Below, piece after piece: positions 45,347 through 55,587 of a stretch of 64,000 nucleotides of DNA. Position numbers and translations under genes: made by a program. The stretch comes from Scilla litardierei. Lineage: Eukaryota; Streptophyta; Magnoliopsida; Asparagales; Asparagaceae. Within the stretch, counting starts at the first letter, position 1. Each line of letters opens with the position of its first letter. The stretch is taken from NCBI GenBank assembly GCA_030789695.1, contig CM061141.1, positions 275,845,871-275,909,870 on the forward strand. The letters are read 5' to 3'. The notes beneath the pieces were generated by a model. It saw nothing but the letters and a program-made list of their open reading frames with translations, searched no databases and had not been told where the DNA came from.

Positions 45347-46771
45347 AATGATATTCATTGTTTTTTTGAAGATTTTTTAAGTACTCCTGTTATGGCTATA
45401 ATTGCTTTGAATTTGAAGATTTTTTAAGTACTCCTATTATATTTAAGTACTCCTGTTATGAATATCCTGATAATTTCTTGAGAATGGATAATTTTATGAA
45501 CAGGATATTTCAGAATGGATAATTTTATTAACAGGATAATGCCAATTATATCCATTCTCTTAAAATTATCCTGTTATGATTGCCTGTTATGAATTCTCCT
45601 GTTATGGCAAATTCTCTTAAATCATAACAGGCAATTTGATGGCAATTATCCTGTTATGGCTATCCTGTTATGGCTATCCTGTTATGAATTTGATTTAAGA
45701 GCTTGATGGCAATTCTTAAATCAATTGGATGAGCTTGAATAGGAGAATGGATATAGGAGAATGAATAATGCCAATCATAACAGGATAATTCTCTTAAATC
45801 AAATTCTCTTATAACAGGAGAATGGATATAATTGCCATAACAGGATAATTTTATGAACAGGATAACAGGATAATTTAGTATTCAGGATAATTTAGAATTC
45901 ACTGAAATATTTAAATTCACTGAAATATTTAAATTCATTCAAGCTCATCCATTCTCCTATTCAAGCTCATCCAAGCTCATCCATTCTCCTATTCAAGCTC
46001 ATCCAAGCTCATCCATTCTCAAGCTTGATATCAATTATCTTAGCAGGATAATTAACAGCTGTATATATGTATTATCTTGTAGATAACATATCAGGACAAT
46101 TATCCACATAGACACTTCATTAGTGATATGAAATTATGATAGCATATAATTTTTAAATCTATATTATAAATGTGTATATGCCATAAACTTGATATGCCAT
46201 AAACTTGATATTATAAACATGGATGTATATATGTATTATCTTGTAGATAGCATACCAGCTGTATATATGCCAAATTCACAGGATACATATGTCCATACAC
46301 ACCAGCTGGTGTATACACATTTAAAAATTATCAAGCTTGATATCACAGGATAATTAACAGGACAATTATGAAGCTCTCAAGCTCAAACTCAAAACACACC
46401 AACTGCCAAATGTCCATACAGTAAATGTTCTAATTCAAGTGTCAAATGATCATGCCAAATGTCCATACAAATTTTTAAATCAAAGTGTCAAACTCTAAAA
46501 AAACAGAAGTCTAATATTCAAAACATACTCTTAAATCAAATTTCTTCTAGCTATAAAATTTAAGTTTTTCCAATATTAAAATTTCTGAAAAATGATAAAT
46601 GATGCTTACGCAATGAAGCCACAAAGAGGGTGATTGAGGGGGCTTGAGGGGGCTTGAGCTCTCAGCTGCAAGGTGAGGGTAAATTAAAAGAAGAAAATGT
46701 GAGTGCGAAATAAAAGATGAGTTCTTGATGTGCTTGCCGTGATGTTCTTCCTTGATCTCCTTGCTCTCCGT

Positions 46772-47152
46772 TTAGGGTGCTGGAGGTAGAAGAGGGTGCT
46801 TGAACTCTCCCGTGATGAAGCTTAAACAGCTGTGCTTGCTTGATGTTCTTCGTTTGATCTGCTTGCTCTCCGTTGATCTGAGGTAGAAGAGGGTGCTGGA
46901 GGTAGAAGAGGGTGCTGGAGGAGGTTGAAGATGATGAGAAGGGAGCTGGAGGTAGAAGAGGGTGCTGGAGGAGGGAGCTCTCAAAGTTGATGGGATGATG
47001 GCGAGAAGGGAGATCTCAGTTGAGCTGCTTGCTCTTGGCGCGCAAAGGTAAGAAGGAGAAAAAATCAAATTGGGATTAACTGTGATGTGATCAAATTTTT
47101 TCCCCCACAAAGTTGATGGGATCAAATTTTTTTCCCCCTCAATTGAGTGCAA
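46772..47152 (-). other. Hel1: Ser/Pro-rich open frame of doubtful status
   Basis: 126-codon minus-strand frame from ATG at 47152. It is low in complexity and contains four or five copies of a 20-bp word, GAGGTAGAAGAGGGTGCTGG on the plus strand (46783, 46881, 46903, 46950), read as L-F-Y-L and A-P-S-S-T runs. It could be the captured 5' end of a gene or chance. A 22-bp stretch at 47019-47040 recurs at 43717-43738 with one mismatch. Confidence 0.3.
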
Positions 47153-47169
47153 TGTAAATTTTTTTCCCC

Positions 47170-47406
47170 CTCAAATTTAAACTTATCTCAATTTCTCTTA
47201 TCTCAATTTCTCATATACACAAACTACATATAAACAACACACCCAATTATACATAACCAATATCTCTTAACCAATATCTCTTATCCATTATCTCTTAACC
47301 AAAATCTCTTATACAACAATACCCCATAAACAAATACAAATCTAAACATAACCAATTTCTCTTGTCCAAAAACTCTTATCCAATTTCTCTTGATAACATC
47401 CCTGTT

Positions 47407-47411
<5 letters not shown>
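47170..47411 (-). other. Hel1: 5' subterminal repeats
   Basis: Irregular copies of CCAATATCTCTTA and CAATTTCTCTT every 17-25 bp. AACAACACACCCAATTA here recurs near 42650-42780. Confidence 0.5.

Positions 47412-47464
<53 letters not shown>
47412..47464. repeat. (AT)n microsatellite
   Basis: 53-bp dinucleotide run directly outside the putative Hel1 5' end, leading into GATA and (CA)n. Confidence 0.98.
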
Positions 47465-47466
<2 letters not shown>

Positions 47467-47478
47467 TACACACACACA

Positions 47479-47751
47479 CTAGTCATAACTCGTGCCCAAG
47501 GCATGGTTCATTTAAAATTCTTGTTTCTACTCTTTTCAATCATTTATATGGCTTAATTATCGAACACATGTTCGGTTATTATTGTATTTCTACTAAATTT
47601 TGTGCTTTTAATTTGTTAATTTTCTCATTTTAAAGGAAATTATTGTTTCCATTATCCTAGTCAGCGTCCCAGTCAACAAACCAAAATATGACTGGGACAA
47701 AACTGACACATAGAACAAATATTCAAAAAAGGTCGTGTTTTATAGAATAGA
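47479..47751 (-). mobile_element. Hel2: small non-autonomous Helitron (273 bp)
   Basis: 5' end on the minus strand TCTATTCTATAAAACACGAC (47751-47732), with host A before it. The 3' end is a worn hairpin CATGCC..GGGCACG followed by AGTTATGACTAG and host T (47478). The last 12 nt are nearly those of Hel1 (GGTATGACTAG), so they are one family. Non-coding. Inserted in compound microsatellite. Confidence 0.7.
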
Positions 47752-47846
47752 TATAGATATAGATAGATTGATATATATATATATATATTTATATATCAAT
47801 CTATCTAGATAGATAGATAGATAGATAGATAGATATATATATATAA
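47752..47846. repeat. Compound (GATA)n/(AT)n microsatellite with fold-back symmetry
   Basis: TATAGATA runs, then AGATAGATTGATATAT and its inverse ATATATCAATCTATCT, then (AGAT)n and (AT)n. It is the left border of LINE 2. Confidence 0.9.
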
Positions 47847-48231
47847 GAAGTTTTGTTTCTATCTCTTCGAATTCTAGAGTGAGAAGCTCTTGAGCGAAGA
47901 GGTGGGGTTTTTCGCCGTGCCTCGCCGGTGGCTCCCGGCATTATGTAGCCTCATGTTCCTGTTTTCTTCTCCAAATCTCGTTTCGTCTCCAGGTCTCGAC
48001 TTGTTTCTCGATCGAGTTTGGTCAATTGATTCTTGATTTTGGTTGTTTGATTCTTGATCGGGATTTTGGTTGTTGGCGGTGATCTCGGAGGATCTACTGC
48101 TGATTTCTCGTGGATTGCATTTGTTTCTTGATCGTTCTTAATCGTGATCTCCTCTTGTAGGTTGATCTAGAGTTGGACCTGGTGTTTTAGATCTGAGTTA
48201 TTTGGTGAGATCTAGTTCTTGAGGCTGGATC
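47847..48231 (+). other. LINE 2: 5' UTR
   Basis: Leader upstream of the ORF1 ATG, rich in TCTCGATC and TGATTCTTGAT words; no start codon followed by a long frame. Confidence 0.5.
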
Positions 48232-50250
48232 ATGGGATTGGAAGCTACGAGTTCTGAAGGATCTATCGCTTCTCAGGGTTTGAAGAATATTGTTAGCGAT
48301 GGGGAGCGGAATGATGATCCTACTAATGGTCCTTCTTTAAGGAATGGCGAAGGCGTATGCTGGTAAACTGTTAATCGAAGGAAACCTAAAACTAATTTTG
48401 ATGACAAGGGGAAAGCTGTGAGGTATGAAACTAGGAATCGATCTCAAGTTGCTGATGTGAAGGAGATCCGACCTAGTAGGAAAGCTTCTGGATCTGGAGC
48501 TTGCAGGGGAGTTGATAGGAGATCGTTGCAGCCTTCTTCTTCGATCAAGATCAATCCTGAGGCTGCCAAATTCTCGTGGCTTGATGTTTGCACCAATCAA
48601 CAGAAGGTGGCTGCGGTATTGGAGATGTCCTTCGTTCGTCCTGTGATGGATCCAGTTCTTGGTCATATGGCTAGAATTTCTGAGGTCATGCTTAGGGAAG
48701 CGGTAGAGAGTTGGAATAACACCTTGGTGGGGTATGTTCTTGGTGATTTTCCCTACTTTGGTCAAATCAATGCTTGGGCGTCTCGAAGCAGGAGACTGAA
48801 GCAGAGCTTCCAGATTTTCTCGCTTGGAATGGGTTTTTCTTTTTAAAGTTTGGAATAAGGAGGACTGTGACAAGACTCTCTAAGGTGGCCTTGGATGTTC
48901 GATGGGCGGCTGGTGGTATTGCAGAGGTGGAGCACTCGGCTAGCATTTGATCGAGAGACACTCACTTCGGTGCCAGTTTGGATTCGGCTGCCCAACATCC
49001 CGTAGGACATGTGGTCGCCAAGTATGCTCAATATCATCATGAGTGTTGTAGAACTTCCCATCTGCTTGGTTCGTGCTACTGCTTCACTTGAGCACCTGGC
49101 ATATGCTTGACGTTTGGTTGAAGTTAAAGCTTCTTTAGACTTGGTCAGATTTGTTAATGACTTGCTGGATGATTGATCATTGTTCAAAGTGGATGTCCTG
49201 TAAGAGGGTGAACCGCCGAGATGCAATGTGTGCGAGTGTTTTGGACACTTGGTAACGTAGTGTTCCTCTACTGATGGGATAAAGAAGCAGGGGAGTAGGG
49301 AGCCTTTGGAGGGGGTGGCCCATACGGTAGTTGGGACTACTGCTGAGAAGCCTATCCAAGCTAAGGGGGATTCGGAGACTGCTGAAGGAGTTGTTTCTGG
49401 GTATGCGGATGTGAATTGTAATTCTGTGGTTGGCGATGCCACGGTCGTAGAGAAGACGTCGTGTGATGCTACGTGATGCTAACGACTAAGGTGTGTATGC
49501 TGGGAATTTCTTGGCTGCGTCCATGGTGAGTTTGTATGATCCTATTAGGGGGGGTATGGAGCTCACTGGCAGTGCTAAGTAAAAGATGGCGATCGGTGCA
49601 AGCGATCATGGTTTGGATGTAAGTTGTGGTAATGCAGAATGTAACTGAAATGTTGAAACTGGTGTTGTCAAAGCTGTAGAGAAGAGGCTTAGCTTGGCTG
49701 TGTCCAAGGGGAGTCTGCAGGACACTGTAAAAGGGGAGGCTAGGATTACATGCAATGTTAAAATAAAGGGGCTTGGTACTGACGAGTAGGTGATCATGTG
49801 CGACGATAAGGTCGACGAGAGTGGGCTTGACTTGGAAGTGCCCAAGAGGTGTTTGCATGAGGAGCAGACATAGTTGGGCGACAATAAGGATTCTGGAAAT
49901 GAACTTTGCTTTGTTGTGGCCAAGAGAATTCTCCGTGACTCTGCTAAGGGGAGCTTGGCGCTGATTTGCAGGTAATGTTGGGTGACGGTAAGGTGTTGTG
50001 TGATGGTAAGGTTGATGCTGAGGAGGCTACGATTATTGGTGAGGATGTGCAGGCGGTGTTGGGTAAATGCAAGGTGATAGGCGATGGCAAGGTGATGGCT
50101 GATGTTACAGCTGATGTGTGGGCAGGAACTGGATGATATATCATCTTGGATGATGTTTTGTGTTGTGACGACCTTGGGTCGGTTAAGTCAAAGTCTGGAG
50201 ACGCAGCTATCTTTGGTGAGGGGATTGGGAGTCATGTTGGTTTGGGAGGG
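48232..50250 (+). pseudogene. LINE 2 ORF1, decayed
   Basis: ATG at 48232 (M-G-L-E-A-T-S-S-E-G), with a stop TAA at 48364 inside a W-stop-T-V-N-R-R-K segment that corresponds to W-Q-E-V-Q-R-R-R in LINE 1, so CAA to TAA is likely. The DUF4283 region follows (F-S-W-L-D-V-C, NTLVGYVLGDFPYFGQINAW, then after a stop and frameshift M-F-D-G-R-L-V-V-L and V-P-V-W-I-R-L). The zinc knuckle is damaged (E-G-E-P-P-R-C-N-V-C-E-C-F-G-H at about 49204-49248). The C-terminal half is acidic with repeated G-D-G-K-V motifs near 49980-50100. Many stops. Related to LINE 1 but clearly older. Confidence 0.75.
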
Positions 50251-50253
50251 GAT

Positions 50254-52180
50254 TGATATGCTCTTATTTTGCATGCTTTATAGTATATTTTCATGACACA
50301 TTTCACCCTCCAAATCCCCATTTTATATGCATTTTCGCTATTATCTGAAACAATATAACTTTCGGAGCGTTTATGTCCATTTCAGGGATTTGGAGCGATA
50401 TTGGAGCAATTTGGAGTCAATATGACGATCATCGATATGAGAGCACCAAGAAGACTCATGACGACATGCTTGAGGTGCCAAAGAAGAAGACTAGAGGGAG
50501 AGAAAGAGAAAGGAGCAGTTAAGGAGCGACAGAGTCAGTTTTCTAGGCGATTCGACCCGAGCCGCATCAGCTGCTCGGTCGAGCTGACACGCAATTCTCG
50601 CAGAGGAAATAGATACACCCTACTCGATCGAGTAGGGTGGCTGCTCGACCTGAGTCGCCAATTTCCAGACCGACTACTTTGAACTTCTCCCCAAGGCACT
50701 ATAGCTCGACCGAGCACGAATGCCATTCAGTCGAATAAGGTGAACGCCCAGATTTTCAGACCGCCTCTAACTCTTTTGAAACCTGCTATAATTCCAGCGA
50801 GAAAATAATTTTTCTCATATTTTTAATGGATAGTAGACTTCATGTTAGTTTCAACTCCGCCAAGAACGCGTTAATCGGAATTCGGATGAAATCTGGGGAG
50901 TTTCTGCAAGTTGATTCTACAGTGTTGAAATCTGTACTCGACCACCTACTCGACCGAGCAGCTACCTACTCGAACCAAGCAGACAGAACACCATTTTTGG
51001 AGGAATTTCTGCTCTACTGCTGACTTGACTGAGTAGGGGGCTACTCGACCAAGTCGGCTGGGGCCCAGAACTTAAGTTGCGGCCAGAATTGATCTTGGGC
51101 ACGAATTTTAGAGGGTTTTTTAAAGTTATTTGCTAGGGTTTTGAGGGGACTATATATATGAATTGTAGCCATCATTAGAGAGGGACCTTTGGAGGGTTTG
51201 GAGTGAGATCTTATTTTCTATCATGTTTTGGAGACGATCTTTTCGGAGTTAGGCTATGCCATAGGCCACTCTCTTATATCAAGATAAACATTTTTGTTCC
51301 CGTTAATTCTATCGTTAATCCTTATTGATTACTTATTGAATATCTATTTGATAAATGCAATGAAGTTTTCTATCGTTCTTATATCCCCTTTTATATCCAT
51401 GGATCTTAGGATTTAGATGCAAAGATATGATTTTATGATGCGTTGGATATAAAGGGGAGTATTTTGGTTGATCTAGCAAAATCCTTAGGAGAACTCGAAC
51501 TGAGATCATACCCGTGGTCTGTGGAATTGATTATCTTAAGGAGCATCATATGGATTTAATTAGGGCGTTAGTGGATTCAACCGAGACTCATGACCATGCC
51601 CAGCTCGTGCCTTGATGGGATCCACCGACGAACTATACCATTAATTGACGGTTACCGCCATTGTGTCAACAAGAGCCACCAAAATACCTCGAAGCTCTAA
51701 CACACGAGAGTGGTGTGAGTTGAGATCATTAGAACCACGAGAGTGGTGAGATTATTGTAGATCCTTAATGCACGTACGGTATGCATCTATCGCGCGAGCA
51801 GGGTGAATACGGTATGTAAGATTCATGATGCCTAGACGCATGAATTCACTTCCTAGATGCTACAATTCCTAATAAAACCAATGCAACGTAAGAGTCCTAG
51901 CCTAGCGTCTACATCGAGGGTCCTAGTGGTGAGTCCTAAGGATCTAGTCGTTTTATATTGTGTCGAATCCCTTATTTGCGATATCAAGTGACACGACCTT
52001 CGCATCTATCACCATTACGATGTTCCATATTCCACATCCACCAATAAATCCACAAGTCTAACCCAACCTAGGAGTAGATATGTAGTATAGCACCGCTTCC
52101 CCGTGTTCGATACCCGCTCGCCTCTATACCGTGCACTTACAGTAAAAGAGATTGTTTCGGAGTTAATTCCGGGTCGATCA
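50254..52180 (+). mobile_element. Element E: Athila-type LTR (solo or truncated)
   Basis: Starts TGATATGCTCTTATTTTGCA and ends GGGTCGATCA. The five following bases AGTTT match what precedes the tRNA-Asp primer site in D, but the primer site itself is missing. No target duplication is seen (GGGAT before, AGTTT after), so it is more likely a broken element than a clean solo LTR. Contains a palindrome array at 50573-51057 and the conserved tail GTGCACTTACAGTAAAAG (52131-52148). Confidence 0.75.
50573..51057. repeat. Palindrome array, family 3 (CTACTCGACCGAGTAG) in E LTR
   Basis: Copies at 50573, 50618, 50643, 50703, 50724, 50946, 50966, 51021 and 51041. The one at 50618-50637 is a perfect 20-bp palindrome, CCCTACTCGATCGAGTAGGG. 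Confidence 0.8.
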
Positions 52181-52249
52181 AGTTTATGAATTAACTCTGA
52201 AACGATGTCGTTTACCGCAAACGCACGGTATAGCAGTGAGCGGGCATCG
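52108..52249. repeat. Fold-back of the E LTR end
   Basis: 52188-52249 is an imperfect reverse complement of 52108-52169 (62-bp arms, roughly ten differences, 18-nt centre). Beyond the arms the similarity stops. Confidence 0.8.
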
Positions 52250-52520
52250 AAATGACTTAATCAAAAATCCTATTCAAATGACTACGCAAGCGCATGGTAT
52301 GCCGTCCCCTAAGCTTATACCAAACAATCCTATTCAAACGTCTTAATAAAAAATGTCACAGCTTTGCTAAGTGAGATTAAGCCAAAAGAATATGAAAGTG
52401 AGTAGTCACTTGAAAGAAATGCTCGATGTTGGTGAGCAAAAGGATGTGGCACATCAAAATATGAAGAGGGCAATTAATATATATGATGGGTTTGGGGGTG
52501 TAAAAGATTATTGTTGTCGT
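52250..52520. other. Left flank of element G; no gene seen
   Basis: No similarity to other parts recognised. Contains ATCCTATTCAAA twice (52268 and 52327). Bases 52516-52520 (GTCGT) are the left target duplication of G. Confidence 0.5.
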
Positions 52521-54271
52521 TGTTGGAAGCAACGATCTAAGATCTCTAGTTTGATGATGACAAATGTTGTGTTATATGTAACGTATGTGCTAAGTGTGTT
52601 TCAGAAAAGGCGAAATGATAATCTTCCCAATAATTGGAGTAATTGCTAATCATATAGCAAGTTGAATGAAGAAGAGGTGGTGTGCACAAAGCTATTTGGA
52701 CTTGGTCAATATTGGGAGAGATGGAAACAAATATAATCAAATTGGGATTTGATCAAATCTATTAAAGATTCAAACTCCTAATCAAATCCCATATTTATTG
52801 GGTCAAATATCAAAGCGGTTTGTTCAATCCAATCCCTTGCCAAATTTCAAAACCCTGGTCTCTCCTATTTAAACCCAACATCAAGGGCAATGAAAAGTGC
52901 CCCCCGGAAAACATCATCTCACGGCCAACACAATTTTTTAAGGAGAGGAGCCGCAAGTTTTATATATACCTCCTCAGCCGAAAAATAAAAGTCCCTATCT
53001 CTTATCAAATAACCAATGACCAAAGAGCCAATGGCCGAAATTCTTCTCTCCTCTTGATATTTCTCCAAGAGACGCAAGTCTTTGCCTCAAAGCCAATCAG
53101 CCAGCATCCTTTTTCCCAGCGGTAAGAAAAAGCAAAAGGCCGGCCATTTGTGATTTATTTTTTGTTTTCTTGTTTGCAGGTCAGCCGCACATAGGAGAGC
53201 GCCCTTGTTTTTCTAATCTCCTTGAAGAGCAGTGCGTAACAAAAAGAATTTTGTGATGAACTTTCAAAGTTTTTTTGCAAGACTTTTGTGGGTGCCGAAT
53301 TTTGTGTGAGTACAAAAATTTCTGTGCTCAAAATCCTATGCAAATCTTTGTGTTTGTGCCAAAGCCTATTTTCTTGTGCAAGATTTTTGTGGGCCGAATT
53401 TTTCTGTGTGCAAAATTTTTTGTGTGTGCTTACTGCCGAATTGTGTGCTTGCTGCCAAAATCTGCTTGCTGCCGAATTCTTATGAGAAGGAATTTTTCCA
53501 AGAGCCCAATTTTCGCCACAGACTCAACTCTTTTAAGAGAAGCATCTGCCGCAAGTCTTGACATCTCCAAGCCTATTGAAGAGTCGCAACATTTAGCAAA
53601 GGGAGAAAAATTCTGAACATCCTTTTGGTTTTACTTTTTACCTTGAGTATCAATTGACTTCTCTTTTGTTCTTCGCAGGATACCAAGAACGCACCACCCA
53701 GGGGATAAGAAACAAATAATTCACGAGACAAGCTCTTACCGCAATAATCAATTGCCGCAACTTGAGTTGCCGTTGCCGAGAGACTACTACTACTTGCCAG
53801 ACGACGTCTGGCCCGTGCTGATTGACGAAGACAACACCGCTACACGATCTGAGCATTCTAAACTCTCTTGGTTATTATATTGTGTAGTATTTGTGTAAGT
53901 TCTTCGTAGGGGAAACTTTACCTTCTGTGTTACTTTTTGGGGACCTGACGAATTTGGGAGTCGTTACAGAGGGAGAACATCTGACTAGATTGAGAGTGTA
54001 GAGCACGTGGTGTGCGTACGAGCTAGGTGAGAGTAGATTTGGGATCTTGACTCATTGTAGCTGTACAGGATTACATATCTATCTAGTATTTACTTTCGGG
54101 GGCTGGGGTAGGTCGTGGGGACGACCGAACCAGGGTATATCTGTGTGTACTCTATGATTGCTATTTTATTGCCCGGTCTGTGCTTATAACTGTGTGGGAT
54201 TTCTCGTGGGTTGCACGAGAATTTTTATTAGCCTATTCACCCCCCCTCTAGGCTATGATCTAGATCCAGCA
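52521..54271 (+). mobile_element. Element G: 5' LTR
   Basis: TGTTGGAAGCAACGATC...GATCCAGCA. Contains repeated TGCCGAATT words (53290-53475). Confidence 0.9.
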
Positions 54272-54273
54272 AG

Positions 54274-54286
54274 TGGTATCGGAGCC
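54274..54286 (+). other. Element G: primer binding site
   Basis: TGGTATCGGAGCC, one mismatch from the usual TGGTATCAGAGCC complement of initiator tRNA-Met, 2 nt after the LTR. Confidence 0.9.
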
Positions 54287-54315
54287 AGTTTAGAGGATCT
54301 AGTCTAGATTTTTAT

Positions 54316-55587
54316 ATGACCATGAATATATCTGATTGTGCTTTTGCTGAAGGTCAGTCTATAGCCCGTCCCCCTAAGTTTAACGGTGTAGACTTTGCTT
54401 ATTGGAAGGCTAGGATGAAAATCAATTTAGTGTCTGTAGATTATGATGTATGGGATATTGTTGAAAATGGTTATAATCTACCCACTATTAAAATTGAAGA
54501 CACTGTTATGATTAAGCCTAAAGACAAGGTTGATTTAGCTGATAAAAAACTTTATACTCTTAATGGTAAAGCTATGAATGCGCTTATATGCTCTCTTGAT
54601 AAATCTGAGTTTAATCGTATCTCACATTGTCTAACTGCACAGGAAATCTGGCATACTCTGGAGGTGACACACGAGGGAACATCGCAAGTGAAGGAATCCA
54701 GACTTGCGTTGCTTTGTATAGAATATGAGAGCTTCCGCATGCTACCAACAGAATCTGTGAAAGAGATGTTTGCGAGGTTCACGGACATCGTCTACAAATC
54801 CAGTTCCCTCGATAAGCCATACTCTAGCCATAAACAGGTATGAAAGATCTTAAGGGCGCTACCAAGCTCGTTCAGGCCTAAAGTCACCGCTATTCAAGAA
54901 GCTAAGGACTTATCAACAATGAAAGTGGAGGACTTGATAGGCAACCTAATGTCACACGAGCTTGAGTTGCAGAGTATAGAAGCCAGAGAGAAAACTGAAG
55001 AGAAGACCAAAGCTTCCACACCATTAGCTCTTCGAGCTAACGACGACGATCTTGATGAAGAGCAAGTTCTAATGGTCAGAAACATCAGAAGATACATTCA
55101 GACTGATCAAGGAAGAGCTGACATAGGAAAAAGGTTCATTCGTTCTAATAATTCTAATTTTGGTAAAAATTCCTCTGATCAGAAAGCTATTAATAGAAGC
55201 AAATGTTTTAAATGCAGGAAGAAAGGGCACCGCATAAAAGATTGCCCAGAACAACACACAGCTCAAGTTGCAAAAGGAAAAATGAAAGTGCTGACGTGGG
55301 ACATGGATATCGAAGCTGAGGAGGAGGAGGAATATGAAGCCCACTCGGTCATGTCATTAATGGCCAAACAAAATGAGGTAGAATCTCCCACTAAAGCTGA
55401 ACTTTTAGAAATCTGTAAAGGAATGCAACATAGAATTGATGAGCTAGAAGCTGATGTGGAATGTTATATGAATGATAACTTTGATATGCAACAAACTGAG
55501 TATGACATGTCTATAGAAATGAAAAACATTAAAGAAGAGCTTGTTGCATGCAAATCTATCATTACCATGTTAGAAAAAGAGAGCTAG
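54316..55587 (+). pseudogene. Element G: gag (UBN2-type) with one stop
   Basis: ATG at 54316. N-terminal copia gag motif P-P-K-F-N-G-V-D-F-A-Y-W-K-A-R-M, then W-D-I-V-E-N-G, the UBN2-like core (A-Q-E-I-W-H-T-L-E-V-T-H-E-G-T, V-K-E-M-F-A-R-F) and a single TGA at 54841 between K-Q-V and K-I-L-R-A-L-P-S-S-F, where Arg is usual in the family (CGA to TGA). The zinc knuckle CFKCRKKGHRIKDC is at about 55204-55245. An acidic and coiled-coil-like tail follows to TAG at 55587. One frame throughout. Confidence 0.88.

Larger units (their letters stand above)
38650..46600. repeat. Word-mosaic: 8 kb of AT-rich direct and inverted word repeats
   Basis: No gene. The sequence is built from recurring 8-60 bp words: CAGGATAA/TTATCCTG, CAGGACAA, ATGCTACTTGAGAT (several times in 44650-44835), CTGTTATGGCTATC, AGCTCATCCATTCTCC (45945-46020), ATCACTCAA (41600-41750). 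Exact long copies exist: 66 bp at 40164 and 40364, and 60 bp at 39905 and 40873. Palindromes occur at 39383-39424 and 45291-45346. Vocabulary drifts along the region, so neighbouring kilobases share words more than distant ones. It is neither a regular satellite nor a microsatellite. Confidence 0.75.
36364..47418 (-). mobile_element. Putative large Helitron (Hel1), non-autonomous
   Basis: The 3' end on the minus strand is an 18-bp perfect palindrome CCGTGCCCGCGGGCACGG (36392-36375), then GGTATGACTAG, then host T: the hairpin plus CTAG|T signature of Helitrons. The likely 5' end is ATATTATAAAACAGGGATG near 47418, similar to TCTATTCTATAAAACACG of Hel2, but its TC is lost in (AT)n. No Rep/helicase frame was found in the 11 kb. 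The contents are tandem repeats near the 3' end, exon-like fragments and a word-mosaic region. That the two ends belong to one element is inferred from matching orientation and from (AT)n on both outer sides. Confidence 0.5.

Noticed and set aside
48337..48873. 178-codon minus frame opposite LINE 2 ORF1
   Set aside because: Antisense of the DUF4283 region; not conserved.
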